Positions 44,764-54,172 are shown, counted from the stretch's first letter. The stretch is DNA of 64,000 bases from Lachnospiraceae bacterium (GCA_017624235.1 JAGANL010000051.1:62001-126000), one strand, 5' to 3'. Notes: a model not told the origin generated them from the letters alone. A program made the numbers and translations.

Positions 44764-45715
44764 GACTCTTTCCTGCTTTTTGCGTTTTTTCAAGCTTTTT
44801 GCCATTTTTTTGACAGGGTACCAGAGCGGAAGGAACGACCTCCGATGCAGGAGCGATATGAAGCTGCTGATCATCAAAGAAAATATCCGCATCAAATGCC
44901 CTTAACACTTCCTTTTTGGATAATCCTCCCAAAAAGAATACCTCATCCATGCGAATCCCCCATTCCCGCAGGGTACGGATGACACGCTCATGCGCCGGAG
45001 CACATCTGGAGGTTACCAGCGCCGTCCGTATACCGGACGGGATGCCTGCCTGCATATCCCCCGCCAAAAGCTCTGCCGCTTTTTTCAGAAAGCCTGCAAA
45101 CGGCCCGGGCTTTAAAGGTTTTGCGGCGTTTATCCTCTCATGCTCTTCAAAGACCGCCAGACCTCTCTCCTGGAATATCCGTTCCGATTCATCCGTAAAG
45201 AGCACCGCATCCCCATCTAATGCAATACGGATCGTCTCATCCTCCGTCTGCCTTCTGCTGCTTCCCGCTTCACACACAATACCGGATGCAATCCCGGATT
45301 CCACCGCACTCTGAACATCCTCCGCATGAGCCGATAAAAGCAAATCCACCTGAAAGGATTTCAGATAGGAAGCAACGGACGCCCCATCCGTAAAAACCGC
45401 CCGTGTAATGTCCATCTCATAATATGCAATGGAACGAAAGAAGCGTAAGGACGCATCCGCGCTGCTTCTGGACATCAGGATTACTTCAACGGGACTCTGC
45501 CGCCCCGCCTCCCGTACCCTTCTGCTAAACCGCAGCAGCTTTTGAATAAAGGAAAAACCGGCTCCCGGTTCAAGTATCTCACCTTCATGCTGTATCTGAT
45601 AGGCACAATAGGCTTCTGCCCCTTCTGCTTCATAGATTCTGTTTTCCACTGACAGATCAAACAATGCTCTCGCAGAAACTGCCACGACCAGTTTGTCCTG
45701 TAAATCATATGCCAT
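44684..45715 (-). CDS. Cytosolic 5'-nucleotidase (PF06189 type)
   Basis: Dephosphorylates nucleoside monophosphates. In 343 residues the family parts are LVVAVSARALFDLSVENRIYE at the N-terminus (DLS in place of a usual catalytic DxD), FTDGASV, VDLLLSAHAEDVQSAVESGIASG, IALDGDAVLFTDESE and FFDDQQLH. The last about 26 codons run past the sfsA-mutY start, an overlap of 80 bp, and the tail from about 300 is lysine-rich and looks non-conserved. Loss of an earlier stop may have lengthened it. Confidence 0.85.
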   Translation of the reverse strand: MAYDLQDKLVVAVSARALFDLSVENRIYEAEGAEAYCAYQIQHEGEILEPGAGFSFIQKLLRFSRRVREAGRQSPVEVILMSRSSADASLRFFRSIAYYEMDITRAVFTDGASVASYLKSFQVDLLLSAHAEDVQSAVESGIASGIVCEAGSSRRQTEDETIRIALDGDAVLFTDESERIFQERGLAVFEEHERINAAKPLKPGPFAGFLKKAAELLAGDMQAGIPSGIRTALVTSRCAPAHERVIRTLREWGIRMDEVFFLGGLSKKEVLRAFDADIFFDDQQLHIAPASEVVPSALVPCQKNGKKLEKTQKAGKSHEIRKYSARKLSGKAEPVYSLCGNEW

Positions 45716-45763
45716 AAGACCGCCTCCTAAATCTGCAGTACCTACGGCGCTCCTTACTCTGTT

Positions 45764-46270
45764 CTAACGCAGTCTGTTACACTCGTATTTTTCCAGCGTA
45801 AGCAGACAGGTCTTGAGTGCGGCAAAGCGCTCCTCCAGCTCGCCATCCTCTACCTCCACATCGATAGCCACGGCCATGGTCGTAATCATTTCATCGGTAA
45901 TTCTCGGATGAAGGGCTGCCAGAATATTCAAACGTTCTTCGTAAGTATCTGCATCCAGAAATTCCAGCACAAGGGGATCCAACTGCAGTTCCTCTGCCGC
46001 ATCCAAAGTATGCTCCGCTGCCTCTACACTCTGTCCGACAATCTCTTCCACCAGTTCAAACCGGCTGTTCTGAGATGCGTCAGGATATTTTACCCGGTCC
46101 ACAGGGCCAAGGAACATGGCAAGCGGTCTGGCATAAACCTTAAGCTCACCGTAAAGAGCCTGATAGATGACCATTTCTTCCCCGGTCTCCGTATGCTCGG
46201 CCAGCGTCACGATTCGGTACAGATTCCCTTTAAAGTGCCTGTATATTTCATTCGGATTTGGTTTCCTCAT
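45764..46270 (-). CDS. DUF1653 domain protein
   Basis: A 168-residue protein of unknown function. The N-terminal about 65 residues are a DUF1653 domain (EIYRHFKGNLYRIVTLAEH, MVIYQALYGELKVYARPLAMFLG), and the rest is acidic and helical. The start is the ATG at 46270, with AAGGAG 7 bp upstream; the frame extends to 46324 without a ribosome site. Confidence 0.85.
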   Translation of the reverse strand: MRKPNPNEIYRHFKGNLYRIVTLAEHTETGEEMVIYQALYGELKVYARPLAMFLGPVDRVKYPDASQNSRFELVEEIVGQSVEAAEHTLDAAEELQLDPLVLEFLDADTYEERLNILAALHPRITDEMITTMAVAIDVEVEDGELEERFAALKTCLLTLEKYECNRLR

Positions 46271-46352
46271 GTAGGTTCTCCTTTTTGCATTCATTATGCA
46301 AAGTATATCACATTTTAAAACCAATCCGTTGTTTTTTTCAGTTAAATTTTTC

Positions 46353-46721
46353 TTAAAAAATCTGGAAATCGAAAGTGCAGGTGTCCACCGGGAAGGAAAC
46401 CTCCCGAAGCCCGTTTAAAACTCCCTGTCTTTCCTCTGTACTCATCCGACCAAATCTCTTGTGATGCAGTCGCACCTCATAGCTTCTGCCCCGATCCTCA
46501 TGAATCGTCTTCGTCATTGTAACTCCTGCATGGGTGAGACTGTTTTCATCCAGCACCTCTCTTAACCGAGAAAGATATTCCGCCTCCCATGCGTCATAAT
46601 ATTTTTCTTCTATGGCTGCCTGCTGTCTCTCCCGGCTCTGACTCATAACCGTCTGGGTCGTACCAAACAGGATCAGAGCCATTAGAACAAAAAAAGTTAT
46701 GGGAAAAATGTTTACTTTCAT
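46353..46721 (-). CDS. Small membrane-anchored protein of unknown function
   Basis: 122 residues. An N-terminal hydrophobic segment (about 5-22, FPITFFVLMALILFGTTQTV) could be a signal anchor; the remainder is a soluble charged domain with no motif I recognise (TKTIHEDRGRSYEVRLHHKRF). The C-terminus carries a Cys in VDTCTFDFQIF. GGAG precedes the ATG. It stands alone between a DUF1653 gene and the histidine kinase. Confidence 0.65.
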   Translation of the reverse strand: MKVNIFPITFFVLMALILFGTTQTVMSQSRERQQAAIEEKYYDAWEAEYLSRLREVLDENSLTHAGVTMTKTIHEDRGRSYEVRLHHKRFGRMSTEERQGVLNGLREVSFPVDTCTFDFQIF

Positions 46722-46842
46722 AATAATCTCCTTTCCGTTTCCTGAATGTAAGCTTATTATGGCAGCATTTATGTCCCATTTTCAGGACTTTTATCATTTT
46801 CCCATAACTTCTTATTAAGATAATAAATTTTAAGATGATAAA

Positions 46843-49728
46843 TTATGTTTCCGCCTGTTGCATGGTCCGGTCAATCAATTCCTGAATTTCATCTACAGAC
46901 AGATCTTCCATCCACGCTTCAATCTGTCCGAAGATTTTCTCATACTCTTCAGACAGCTCATATTTCTTTGCCTCCTTCAGAATTTCAAATACCTTCTGAA
47001 ACTCGAATTCCTCAAGACAATATCTGATATTCGACAAAATACTGCAAATCATTTCATCCGACAGCTCATCCTGCTTCTTTGTCCTGCCTGGATTCATGCC
47101 AAAGTGTTCCAATACCTGTCCAATTTCCTTTAACAGCTTCGCATATTCTGTCTGAAACTCTTCCATATGTGCGTCAATATAAGCATAATTACCTGCCTCG
47201 CCTTCCTGTTCCTGACGCTTTGCCATACCGGAAATTTCCGCAGCTCCCAGATTTAAGGATGTGCTCTTCATAGAATGAATCTTGATCGTATAAGTCTGAT
47301 AATCCTGCTCCTGCTTCAGCCTGCGCAGCTCCTCAAGCTGTTTTTCACCATGCTCATAAGAAATCTGGAGTACCTTGAGATAATCATCTACTCTGCCGCC
47401 GCAGTTTGAAATTCCCAGGTCGACATCTGCCTTTGTAAGACTCGCTTTCAGATACTGTTTTTCCTCTTTTTCTGCACCGTTATTTTGCTGTACAGACAGT
47501 TCCTTTGTTACTTTTACCTTATCAGTCGGAAGGAAACGGACAAAGAGTCTTTCCAACTGGCTCAGGTTAATCGGCTTTCCAAGATACTCATCGAAGCCCT
47601 CCTGCATCAGTCTGGTTCTTGCCCCGCTGATTGCATCAGCTGTCAGCGCGATGATTCTGCTGTTTTCATCCTTTTCATACCATTTTCTCAATGCCCGGAT
47701 TCTTTGCATGGCCTCCACACCATTCATCTCCGGCATCATTTCATCCATAAATACGATATCATAATCCTTGTCCCGACATAAATCCACTGCCTGTCTGCCA
47801 CTGTTTGCCGTATCCACCGATAAGCCATAGGAACTGAAAATTCCTTTTGCCACTCTGACATTCACCTGATTATCATCCACCACCAGAACCCGAATATCCT
47901 GAATTTGAATGCTGCCGAGCTTTCTGCCCGCCTCACGCTCCTGTTCGTGAGAATATGCTCCATCCATCGGGCTGCCGTCCACAATGCTCTGTTCGAGTGT
48001 AACCACAAAAACGGAACCCTTTCCATAAACGCTTGATACGGTAATATCACCGCCCATCAGTGTTGTATAACCTTTGGCGATGGAAAGTCCAAGACCGGAG
48101 CCTTCAATGCCATAGTTGATCCTGCGGTCCAGTCTCTCAAAACTGCCAAAGAGCTTATCCATATCCTCCTTACGGATTCCTATTCCGGTATCCGTCACCT
48201 TAAATTCCAGCTTTGCTTTCTCTTCCGTCTTTTCCAGTACTGCCGCCTCGAAGGTCACGCTTCCTTTTTCTGTATACTTGACAGCATTGTTCAGAATATT
48301 GACCAATATCCCTCTTAAACGTACCTTATCACCAGACATGCTATTCGGCATATTCTGATCCACCTTCATCTGAAAGGCCAGCCCTTTGTTCTGGGCCTGT
48401 GTACTGATAATCAGGGAAATATCCTTAAACAGCGCCGCTGTATAGTAATTGTCGCAGACCAGTTCCATTTTTCCGGACTCGATTTTGGAAATATCCAGAA
48501 TATCATTAATGATGGCAAGCAGATTGTGGGAAGACCATTTGATGTCCTGCACATACTCCCGCACTTCATGACTGATATCCATATTCAGCACCAGCTCGGA
48601 AAAACCAATGATCGCATTCATCGGTGTCCGAATCTCATGTGACATGCTGGCTAAGAACCTGCTCTTGGCCAGGTTGGCATATTCTGCCTCCTCCTTGGCC
48701 TCCTGCAGCCTCTGCATAGCCTTTCTCCGCTCAGACAGATCCGTTACGATGATGATATACCCAATAACGTCTCCAAAATCATCGAAAATTTTATTGATAA
48801 GCAGGCTGCAGTAGAGCTGATTGTTGTGACAGACAGCCTCCATCTCCCTGCTGTTGCCTTCAAACTCGAATACTTCTCTTTCATGCGTCTCAAACAGCTT
48901 ATAAATCCTGTTTTCCTCCATCCGTTCATCCCGGATGCCCAAAAAGGAAAAGGCGGCATCGTTCCGAATCTGAAGCTTCCAGTCATAATCATAGACCAGA
49001 ATCGGCATGGACAGGGAATAATAAATAAATTCCGACATGTTGGAAATCGTCATTCTGGAACGGTCTATGAACTCCATCGCATGCACCAGTACGAGCAATC
49101 CCAAAAACTGCCCGAGCGTACTGCCCGGAATCGCCGTTTTGCCCAAAAGCGGAAATACCGTATCCAGAATCATTCCAAAAACAATAACGCCTTCTGCCAT
49201 CAGAAGCTTCTGACCAAGCACTCTCCTTCGTTTTTCTCTTCCATACCTGACCATATATAACGCCGCAACAAACATGTTGGCGGCAACGATAACGGTATAG
49301 ACCGTATAGATCGTATTTTCAATACTGTTTCTGAAATAATACGTCATACCGATCTCACTTAATTCATAAGTGACCTCTTTTTTCTGTATCGTCAGAAAAT
49401 AGATAAAAATACCAAAGGAAGCAACCAGATTCATTCCTCTTTGAACCGATACGCTGAGACCGGACAGATAACATATAAGCATCAGCCCCACAATCAGATA
49501 GGCAATCGTTCCAACCATTCCGACTGCACGCCAGAAGTAAGCATTTTCCGGCTCCGTCTGAATGCTGACCCCCCAGAATCCAAAACTCCATACCGCGCTG
49601 GAAATGCTCAGAATACAGAGCAGACGGTTTTCCCGATACTTCATATCCCTTTTGCGTATGGTTGACACAGAGTAATAGAGTGCCATGATAAAACAGGCAA
49701 ACATCGCCTGAGGGAAAAAAATTTTCAT
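46843..49728 (-). CDS. Hybrid sensor histidine kinase (7TM-PAS-HisKA-HATPase-REC-Hpt)
   Basis: A 961-residue membrane sensor with a full internal phosphorelay. The N-terminal about 220 residues hold seven hydrophobic helices (HisKA_7TM type). A PAS-like domain follows (about 235-340, YYSLSMPILVYDYDWKLQIRN). The phosphoacceptor His is in FLASMSHEIRTPMNAI (about 360). The ATPase has the N-box ILNNAVKYT, VTDTGIGIR and EGSGLGLSIAKG. The receiver carries IVFMDEMMPEMNG (Asp about 657), and a C-terminal Hpt has KIHSMKSTSLNLG (His about 813). The tail is acidic and helical. The double-receiver regulator lies 32 bp upstream and is the likely partner. Confidence 0.94.
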   Translation of the reverse strand: MKIFFPQAMFACFIMALYYSVSTIRKRDMKYRENRLLCILSISSAVWSFGFWGVSIQTEPENAYFWRAVGMVGTIAYLIVGLMLICYLSGLSVSVQRGMNLVASFGIFIYFLTIQKKEVTYELSEIGMTYYFRNSIENTIYTVYTVIVAANMFVAALYMVRYGREKRRRVLGQKLLMAEGVIVFGMILDTVFPLLGKTAIPGSTLGQFLGLLVLVHAMEFIDRSRMTISNMSEFIYYSLSMPILVYDYDWKLQIRNDAAFSFLGIRDERMEENRIYKLFETHEREVFEFEGNSREMEAVCHNNQLYCSLLINKIFDDFGDVIGYIIIVTDLSERRKAMQRLQEAKEEAEYANLAKSRFLASMSHEIRTPMNAIIGFSELVLNMDISHEVREYVQDIKWSSHNLLAIINDILDISKIESGKMELVCDNYYTAALFKDISLIISTQAQNKGLAFQMKVDQNMPNSMSGDKVRLRGILVNILNNAVKYTEKGSVTFEAAVLEKTEEKAKLEFKVTDTGIGIRKEDMDKLFGSFERLDRRINYGIEGSGLGLSIAKGYTTLMGGDITVSSVYGKGSVFVVTLEQSIVDGSPMDGAYSHEQEREAGRKLGSIQIQDIRVLVVDDNQVNVRVAKGIFSSYGLSVDTANSGRQAVDLCRDKDYDIVFMDEMMPEMNGVEAMQRIRALRKWYEKDENSRIIALTADAISGARTRLMQEGFDEYLGKPINLSQLERLFVRFLPTDKVKVTKELSVQQNNGAEKEEKQYLKASLTKADVDLGISNCGGRVDDYLKVLQISYEHGEKQLEELRRLKQEQDYQTYTIKIHSMKSTSLNLGAAEISGMAKRQEQEGEAGNYAYIDAHMEEFQTEYAKLLKEIGQVLEHFGMNPGRTKKQDELSDEMICSILSNIRYCLEEFEFQKVFEILKEAKKYELSEEYEKIFGQIEAWMEDLSVDEIQELIDRTMQQAET

Positions 49729-49760
49729 ATCCTTGTGCCCCCTGTCCCAAATGCTGTATC

Positions 49761-50504
49761 CTATTCCTGAAATACCTTTTCAATCGCGTCTATCAGTGCC
49801 TCTTTCGTTACCGGCTTTGCCAGATAGGCGGCTGGCTTATACGGCAGACACTCCATCAGCACCTGTCTGTCGATTACACCGGACAGAATAATCACCGGAG
49901 TAAGCTGAATCTCTGAATTTTTCTGCATCATATTCAACACATTTCCTCCATTATAAAGAGGCATCTTATAATCCAGCAGAATCAAATCCGGCGTATGCTT
50001 CGCCAGATAATTCATCGCCAGCTTGGCCGAATTGATCATCACCATATTATATTCTTCGCTCAGATAACTGTTTAACAGCTTCAGATAGGTCATATCATCA
50101 TCAATCGCCAGTATCACTCTGCGATCTTCCTTTTTGCGGTGCTTCTCCCAGATAGAAGTCACCTTTTCCCGCAGGGTTTCCCGATCCACCGGCTTGATCA
50201 GATAGCCGTCCACTCCCATCAGTGCAGAATTCATGACTGTGGTCTTATCACTCTTTCCGGTCACAAATACTACCGGAACATTGATGCTTTCTTTCAGATT
50301 CCGAAACTGCTCCAATGTCTTAAAGCCATTCATCATCGGCATATTGATATCCAGCAGTATCATATCCACATGATGATGCTGCACATACTGCAGAGCTTCG
50401 CGTCCTCCCGAGACCGTTGCGATATTCGCTATACCTTCCAGATATTCGCTCATAATGTCCAATATTCCCAAGTCATCATCTACCACCAACACATTCGGCT
50501 GCAT
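49761..50504 (-). CDS. Double-receiver response regulator without output domain
   Basis: 247 residues containing two CheY-like receiver domains in tandem: NVLVVDDDLGILDIM with DMILLDINMPMMNG (Asp 52), then VILAIDDDMTYLKLL with DLILLDYKMPLYNG (Asp about 179). No DNA-binding or enzymatic domain follows, so it is probably a phosphate shuttle or sink for the hybrid kinase encoded next. The ATG at 50504 is preferred to the GTG at 50516, which overlaps the GGAG ribosome site. Confidence 0.92.
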   Translation of the reverse strand: MQPNVLVVDDDLGILDIMSEYLEGIANIATVSGGREALQYVQHHHVDMILLDINMPMMNGFKTLEQFRNLKESINVPVVFVTGKSDKTTVMNSALMGVDGYLIKPVDRETLREKVTSIWEKHRKKEDRRVILAIDDDMTYLKLLNSYLSEEYNMVMINSAKLAMNYLAKHTPDLILLDYKMPLYNGGNVLNMMQKNSEIQLTPVIILSGVIDRQVLMECLPYKPAAYLAKPVTKEALIDAIEKVFQE

Positions 50505-50621
50505 CGTTCTTCTCACTCCAATCTGTCATTCTCCCCGCTCGAATTGTCTGTATATTCAGACACTTAATCAGAAAAATTATAACATATTTTGTATATCCTA
50601 TGCAACCTGGCGCGAACAGCC

Positions 50622-50942
50622 AAGAAGACAAATGGCAATTCAGCCCACGTCCTGCCGCCCTCCCACTTAGACTCCACACCACTGCCAAAATTTCGAGACT
50701 TACAGAAGGACTGTGTGTTTGCTTAATGGAGCATTCAAAACCGTAGGGAGAAATCGGCAAGGATGCCGATTTCAGGCGTCCCTGCGCACGAATGCGCATG
50801 GATGCCGGCCCGGCCGGGTATTCAAACTTTTCTGCTCCATTTAGAAAACACCAGTACATCTGTCGTCTCGAAATTTTGGCAATGGCGCGGAGACTAAGTG
50901 GGAGGGCGGCAGGGCGTGGGCTGAATTGCCATTTGTCTTCTT
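50622..50942 (+). repeat. Giant hairpin element, copy C
   Basis: A 321-bp element between the response regulator and GH127. Arms 50622-50699 and 50865-50942 (78 bp each) are reverse complements with five differences. The core is 50700-50864 (165 bp) in the same orientation as B. The stem seen as GGATTCC/GGAATCC in A and B is GGCGTCC/GGATGCC here, still paired with one G-U. The small hairpin is CCGG/CCGG, where A has CCGA/TCGG. The outer stem is TGGAGC/GCTCCA as in A. Confidence 0.87.
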
Positions 50943-50966
50943 TTCTATTCCAGCTCTATTCCTGTT

Positions 50967-52907
50967 CTAAGCCTCTCTCATCCACACAAGCATCTCACCC
51001 TTGCCTCTGTTATTCCACATGCAGTACGGAATCGCCTTAAAGGAATCGGCTTTATAGACCGGAGCTGCGTCCGTATACAGTTCATCTCCGGTATCGGAAT
51101 AATCGATTCTGGTGCCGAACAGCTTTGCACATGCTGTTCCGCCAAACAGCTCACCGTCATACTCCTCCTGAATCGGCATCTTTGCATCTATTATAATAGA
51201 AGAAAGATATTTTCCGTTGTCGGCCTCCTCCAGACAGTATACCCAGGGTCCCTTCATCAGGCTCACTTTGCCGATATTATCACGGACTCTCGGATTACAC
51301 CGTACAAAACGGAAGGAAACATCAAGTGAAATCTGAAGCTCATCTCCCTTCTTCCATTCACGCTTCAGATATATATATCCCTTTTCCAACGTATATTCTG
51401 CCTGCTTTCCATTGACCATAACGGTCACTTCTTTGGAAAATGCCGGTTTACGGACAGCAATTGTAAATTCTGCCCTGCTCCTTTCAGGCTCTACCACAAT
51501 CTTGATATCTCCATTTAGAGGATAATCTGCTGTTAAGGTGAACGCCGCTTTTCCAGCTTCCAGCTCCGTTTCTATCCGGCTGGCAATAAACAGGTTCACG
51601 TAAAGTGTATCCGCATCCACCGCATAAGTATAATCTCCCATGGATGCCAGGGTACGGGCAATATTCGGAGGACAGCAGGCTACACCGAACCAGAGCTGCC
51701 TTTCCGTCTTTACGTGACGCATGGTCGGATTCTTCTCTGCAATTTCCGGTACGACCTCCAGCGGATTCACATAAAAGAAATGCTTTCCATCCATTGCAAT
51801 GCCGGAGAGCAGCGTATTATAGAGCGCCTGCTCCACAATATCCATATACTTGCCATCCTTTGTGATTTGGAACATGCGGTTTGAAAACATGGCCAGTCCT
51901 ACCGTCGCACAGGATTCGGAATAATTAGTATTGTTCGGCAGATCATAATCCGTCGTAAAGCGCTCACCATAGGAAGCAGAGCCTATACTGCCGGTGATAT
52001 ACATTCTCTTTTTCACAATGTTGGTCCACAAGACGTCACACTGCTTTAACAGCTCCTCATCCTCATATTCATAAGCCAGATCCGCCATGGCACTGTACAG
52101 ATACACCGCCCGTACTGCGTGTCCTTCTGCTGTAGTCTGATCCTTGACAGGCATATGTGCCTGCGCATAATCCCAGTCAAAATCCCTGAATTCCGGAAAA
52201 ATGAAATCCTGATTTTTCACGCAATCCTCACTGGCAAAATAGCATGGTCTTGTACCTCTTGCACGCACAAAGTAATTGGCCAACTCCAGATATCTTCTCT
52301 CATGAGTCACACGATACAGCTTCACCAGAGCCAGCTCTGCCTCAGGATGTCCCGGATAACCATGCAGCTTCCCGTTTTCACAGCCGAACACCTCACACAT
52401 ATCATCGGCCATGCGGCAGACCACCTTCAAAAACTTATCCTTGCCTGTCGCCTGATAATAGGCTACTGCTGCTTCAATCATATGCCCAGCCGTATACAGC
52501 TCATGTCCCTCAAACAGATTCGACCACCTTGGTTTGCCTGTAATCGTAAAATAAGTATTCAGATAGCCGTCCTCACACTGTGCTCCTGCAATCAAATCCA
52601 CCGCCGCATCCGCCAGGGCTTCCAGCTTCGGGTTTCTCTTTTTGGCCACACAATAGGCTACCGCTTCCAACCATTTGGCAACATCGGTATCCTGAAATAC
52701 CATCCCCTTATGTTCACCCTCCTGATAGCCGCAGGCAATCTTGAAATTCTGAATGCAGTAGCTCTTTTCCGCCCCCTCTACGCTGTCATTAATCAGATCC
52801 CATTGGAACGGCAGAATCACATCCTCCACCAGATTGATGTACCTATTCCAGAAACCGTCATCGATCCGAATCCTATTCAGTTCTACATTTTGCAATTTTG
52901 TCTCCAT
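50967..52907 (-). CDS. Glycoside hydrolase family 127 (beta-L-arabinofuranosidase-like)
   Basis: A 646-residue enzyme expected to release L-arabinofuranose from plant glycoproteins or arabinans. The family motif WFGVACCPPNIARTLASMG (about 413-431) holds the zinc-binding cysteines and the probable nucleophile Cys, and ESCATVGLAMF carries a further conserved Glu and Cys. The helical barrel fills the first about 430 residues and beta domains follow. No signal peptide, so it acts inside the cell on imported oligosaccharides. The LacI regulator is directly upstream (48 bp). Confidence 0.92.
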   Translation of the reverse strand: METKLQNVELNRIRIDDGFWNRYINLVEDVILPFQWDLINDSVEGAEKSYCIQNFKIACGYQEGEHKGMVFQDTDVAKWLEAVAYCVAKKRNPKLEALADAAVDLIAGAQCEDGYLNTYFTITGKPRWSNLFEGHELYTAGHMIEAAVAYYQATGKDKFLKVVCRMADDMCEVFGCENGKLHGYPGHPEAELALVKLYRVTHERRYLELANYFVRARGTRPCYFASEDCVKNQDFIFPEFRDFDWDYAQAHMPVKDQTTAEGHAVRAVYLYSAMADLAYEYEDEELLKQCDVLWTNIVKKRMYITGSIGSASYGERFTTDYDLPNNTNYSESCATVGLAMFSNRMFQITKDGKYMDIVEQALYNTLLSGIAMDGKHFFYVNPLEVVPEIAEKNPTMRHVKTERQLWFGVACCPPNIARTLASMGDYTYAVDADTLYVNLFIASRIETELEAGKAAFTLTADYPLNGDIKIVVEPERSRAEFTIAVRKPAFSKEVTVMVNGKQAEYTLEKGYIYLKREWKKGDELQISLDVSFRFVRCNPRVRDNIGKVSLMKGPWVYCLEEADNGKYLSSIIIDAKMPIQEEYDGELFGGTACAKLFGTRIDYSDTGDELYTDAAPVYKADSFKAIPYCMWNNRGKGEMLVWMREA

Positions 52908-52955
52908 TTTTCCTCCATCCCAGGGTGTTTGTCTCCTTACACCTCTGCCTTTCTT

Positions 52956-53993
52956 TTATCGATATCCATCTGCTCTGACCGACGCCCCCGGAATAATCCG
53001 ACAGGGCAGTATGATGTCCTGATTTTCCTCTTCTCTACCGCTGATCTGTTCTGTTAAAAGCTCCATGGCATGATATCCCATAGCCTGCAGCGGACGTTCC
53101 ACCGTCACAAGCTCCGGAGAAATATGCTGTGCAATCGCGGCATGATCAAATCCGGTCACCGCCACATCCTCCGGTATTTTCAGCCCAAGCTCCGTTGCCG
53201 CATCGTACACACCAACCGCCATTTCATCATTCATAGCCATGATAATCTGCGGAAAATCCTTCCGGTCAAGAAGCTTTCCTGCGGTTTCCCTGCCTTCCTT
53301 ATAATTCCAGCCTCCACATAAAACATTCTCCGGTGGTACCTCGATCCCCGCCTCCTTCATGGCTCTCTGAAAGCCCTTTAAACGCAGGGCTGCGGGCTCA
53401 GAGCCTTCCAATCCTCCGATGACCCCAAACCGTCTGTATCCCTTTTTCAGCATAAGTCCTGTCAGTTGATAAAGTACCTCTTCATTATCATAGCGTACCG
53501 AAGAGCCTCTGCCCATCGGATAGCAGTAGCAGTATACGACAGGCTTTCCGATATCACTGATCATCTCAGGAAGCATCCGGTCATGCATCCCCACATAAAT
53601 AATACCGTCTACCTGCATACCTGCGAGCATATCCACTTCCCGGTCAATGTCCTCCTGATAATTGGAAATATCTTCAAAACGGGATGCAATCTTGCTCATC
53701 AGCCTCAGATTGCTCAGAATGGTATGATATCCCTGCCTTTCAGCAATCTCATTGATACCGTCGATGATTTGAGGGGTATGCCAGACCGTAATGTCCTCCA
53801 CCAGAATACCAATCAGTCTGGATTCATTGGTTCTGAGACTCTTGGCCAGCATATTGGAGCGGTAGCCGGTCTCCCGGATGATCCTCTCTACCTTTTCTCT
53901 GGTCTTATCACTAATCGGCGCCGTTCCGTTCAGAACATACGAAACCGTAGCAACCGAAACGCCCGCCATAGACGCAATTTCCTTTAGGGTCAA
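52956..53993 (-). CDS. LacI-family transcriptional regulator
   Basis: 345 residues: a LacI helix-turn-helix (LKEIASMAGVSVATVSYVLNG, about 3-23), the YRSNMLAKSLRT linker and hinge, and a periplasmic-binding-like sensor domain (GYHTILSNL, VDGIIYVGM, GRETAGKLLD, VTGFDHAAIAQHISPELVTVERP). The start is a TTG at 53993, since the usual N-terminus begins there; AGGAAGGGG lies about 10 bp upstream. It probably represses the GH127 gene downstream and itself, through the palindrome at 54021-54036. Confidence 0.93.
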   Translation of the reverse strand: MTLKEIASMAGVSVATVSYVLNGTAPISDKTREKVERIIRETGYRSNMLAKSLRTNESRLIGILVEDITVWHTPQIIDGINEIAERQGYHTILSNLRLMSKIASRFEDISNYQEDIDREVDMLAGMQVDGIIYVGMHDRMLPEMISDIGKPVVYCYCYPMGRGSSVRYDNEEVLYQLTGLMLKKGYRRFGVIGGLEGSEPAALRLKGFQRAMKEAGIEVPPENVLCGGWNYKEGRETAGKLLDRKDFPQIIMAMNDEMAVGVYDAATELGLKIPEDVAVTGFDHAAIAQHISPELVTVERPLQAMGYHAMELLTEQISGREEENQDIILPCRIIPGASVRADGYR

Positions 53994-54020
53994 TCCTTTT
54001 TCGCCCCTTCCTGAAGGTTT

Positions 54021-54036
54021 ATTTAAACGTTTAAAT
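54021..54036. promoter_or_regulatory. Candidate LacI-family operator
   Basis: A perfect 16-bp palindrome ATTTAAAC-GTTTAAAT with the central CG typical of LacI-family sites, 28 bp upstream of the lacI-type start. Autoregulation and control of GH127 by read-through are expected. Confidence 0.75.
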
Positions 54037-54111
54037 TGATAGTTAAATCATAGACGTATCCGGGAGATTTGTCAATATAATTTGATGTCAGGAAATATGA
54101 AATCCATAGAT

Positions 54112-54154
54112 AAACAGAAAAATGGATGAGTATTGTTTTCCTCTACTCATCCAT
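54112..54154 (-). terminator. Terminator of the decarboxylase gene
   Basis: On the minus strand ATGGATGAGT pairs with ACTCATCCAT (10 bp), followed by TTTTTCTGTTT. It lies 19 bp after the stop at 54173. Confidence 0.85.
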
Positions 54155-54172
54155 CAAATTCAATACCACATA

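Noticed and set aside
50476-50859. Minus-strand 127-codon frame through hairpin copy C, with a similar peptide (SPYGFECSIK) readable in copy A
   Set aside because: The shared peptide follows from the conserved core DNA; copy B reads a diverged peptide and the stems explain the conservation better. Such frames are likely to be mis-annotated as small proteins.
26022-50942. Composite transposon bounded by the hairpin copies
   Set aside because: No transposase is present, the copies differ in orientation and in their arms, and the genes between them look like ordinary chromosomal genes.
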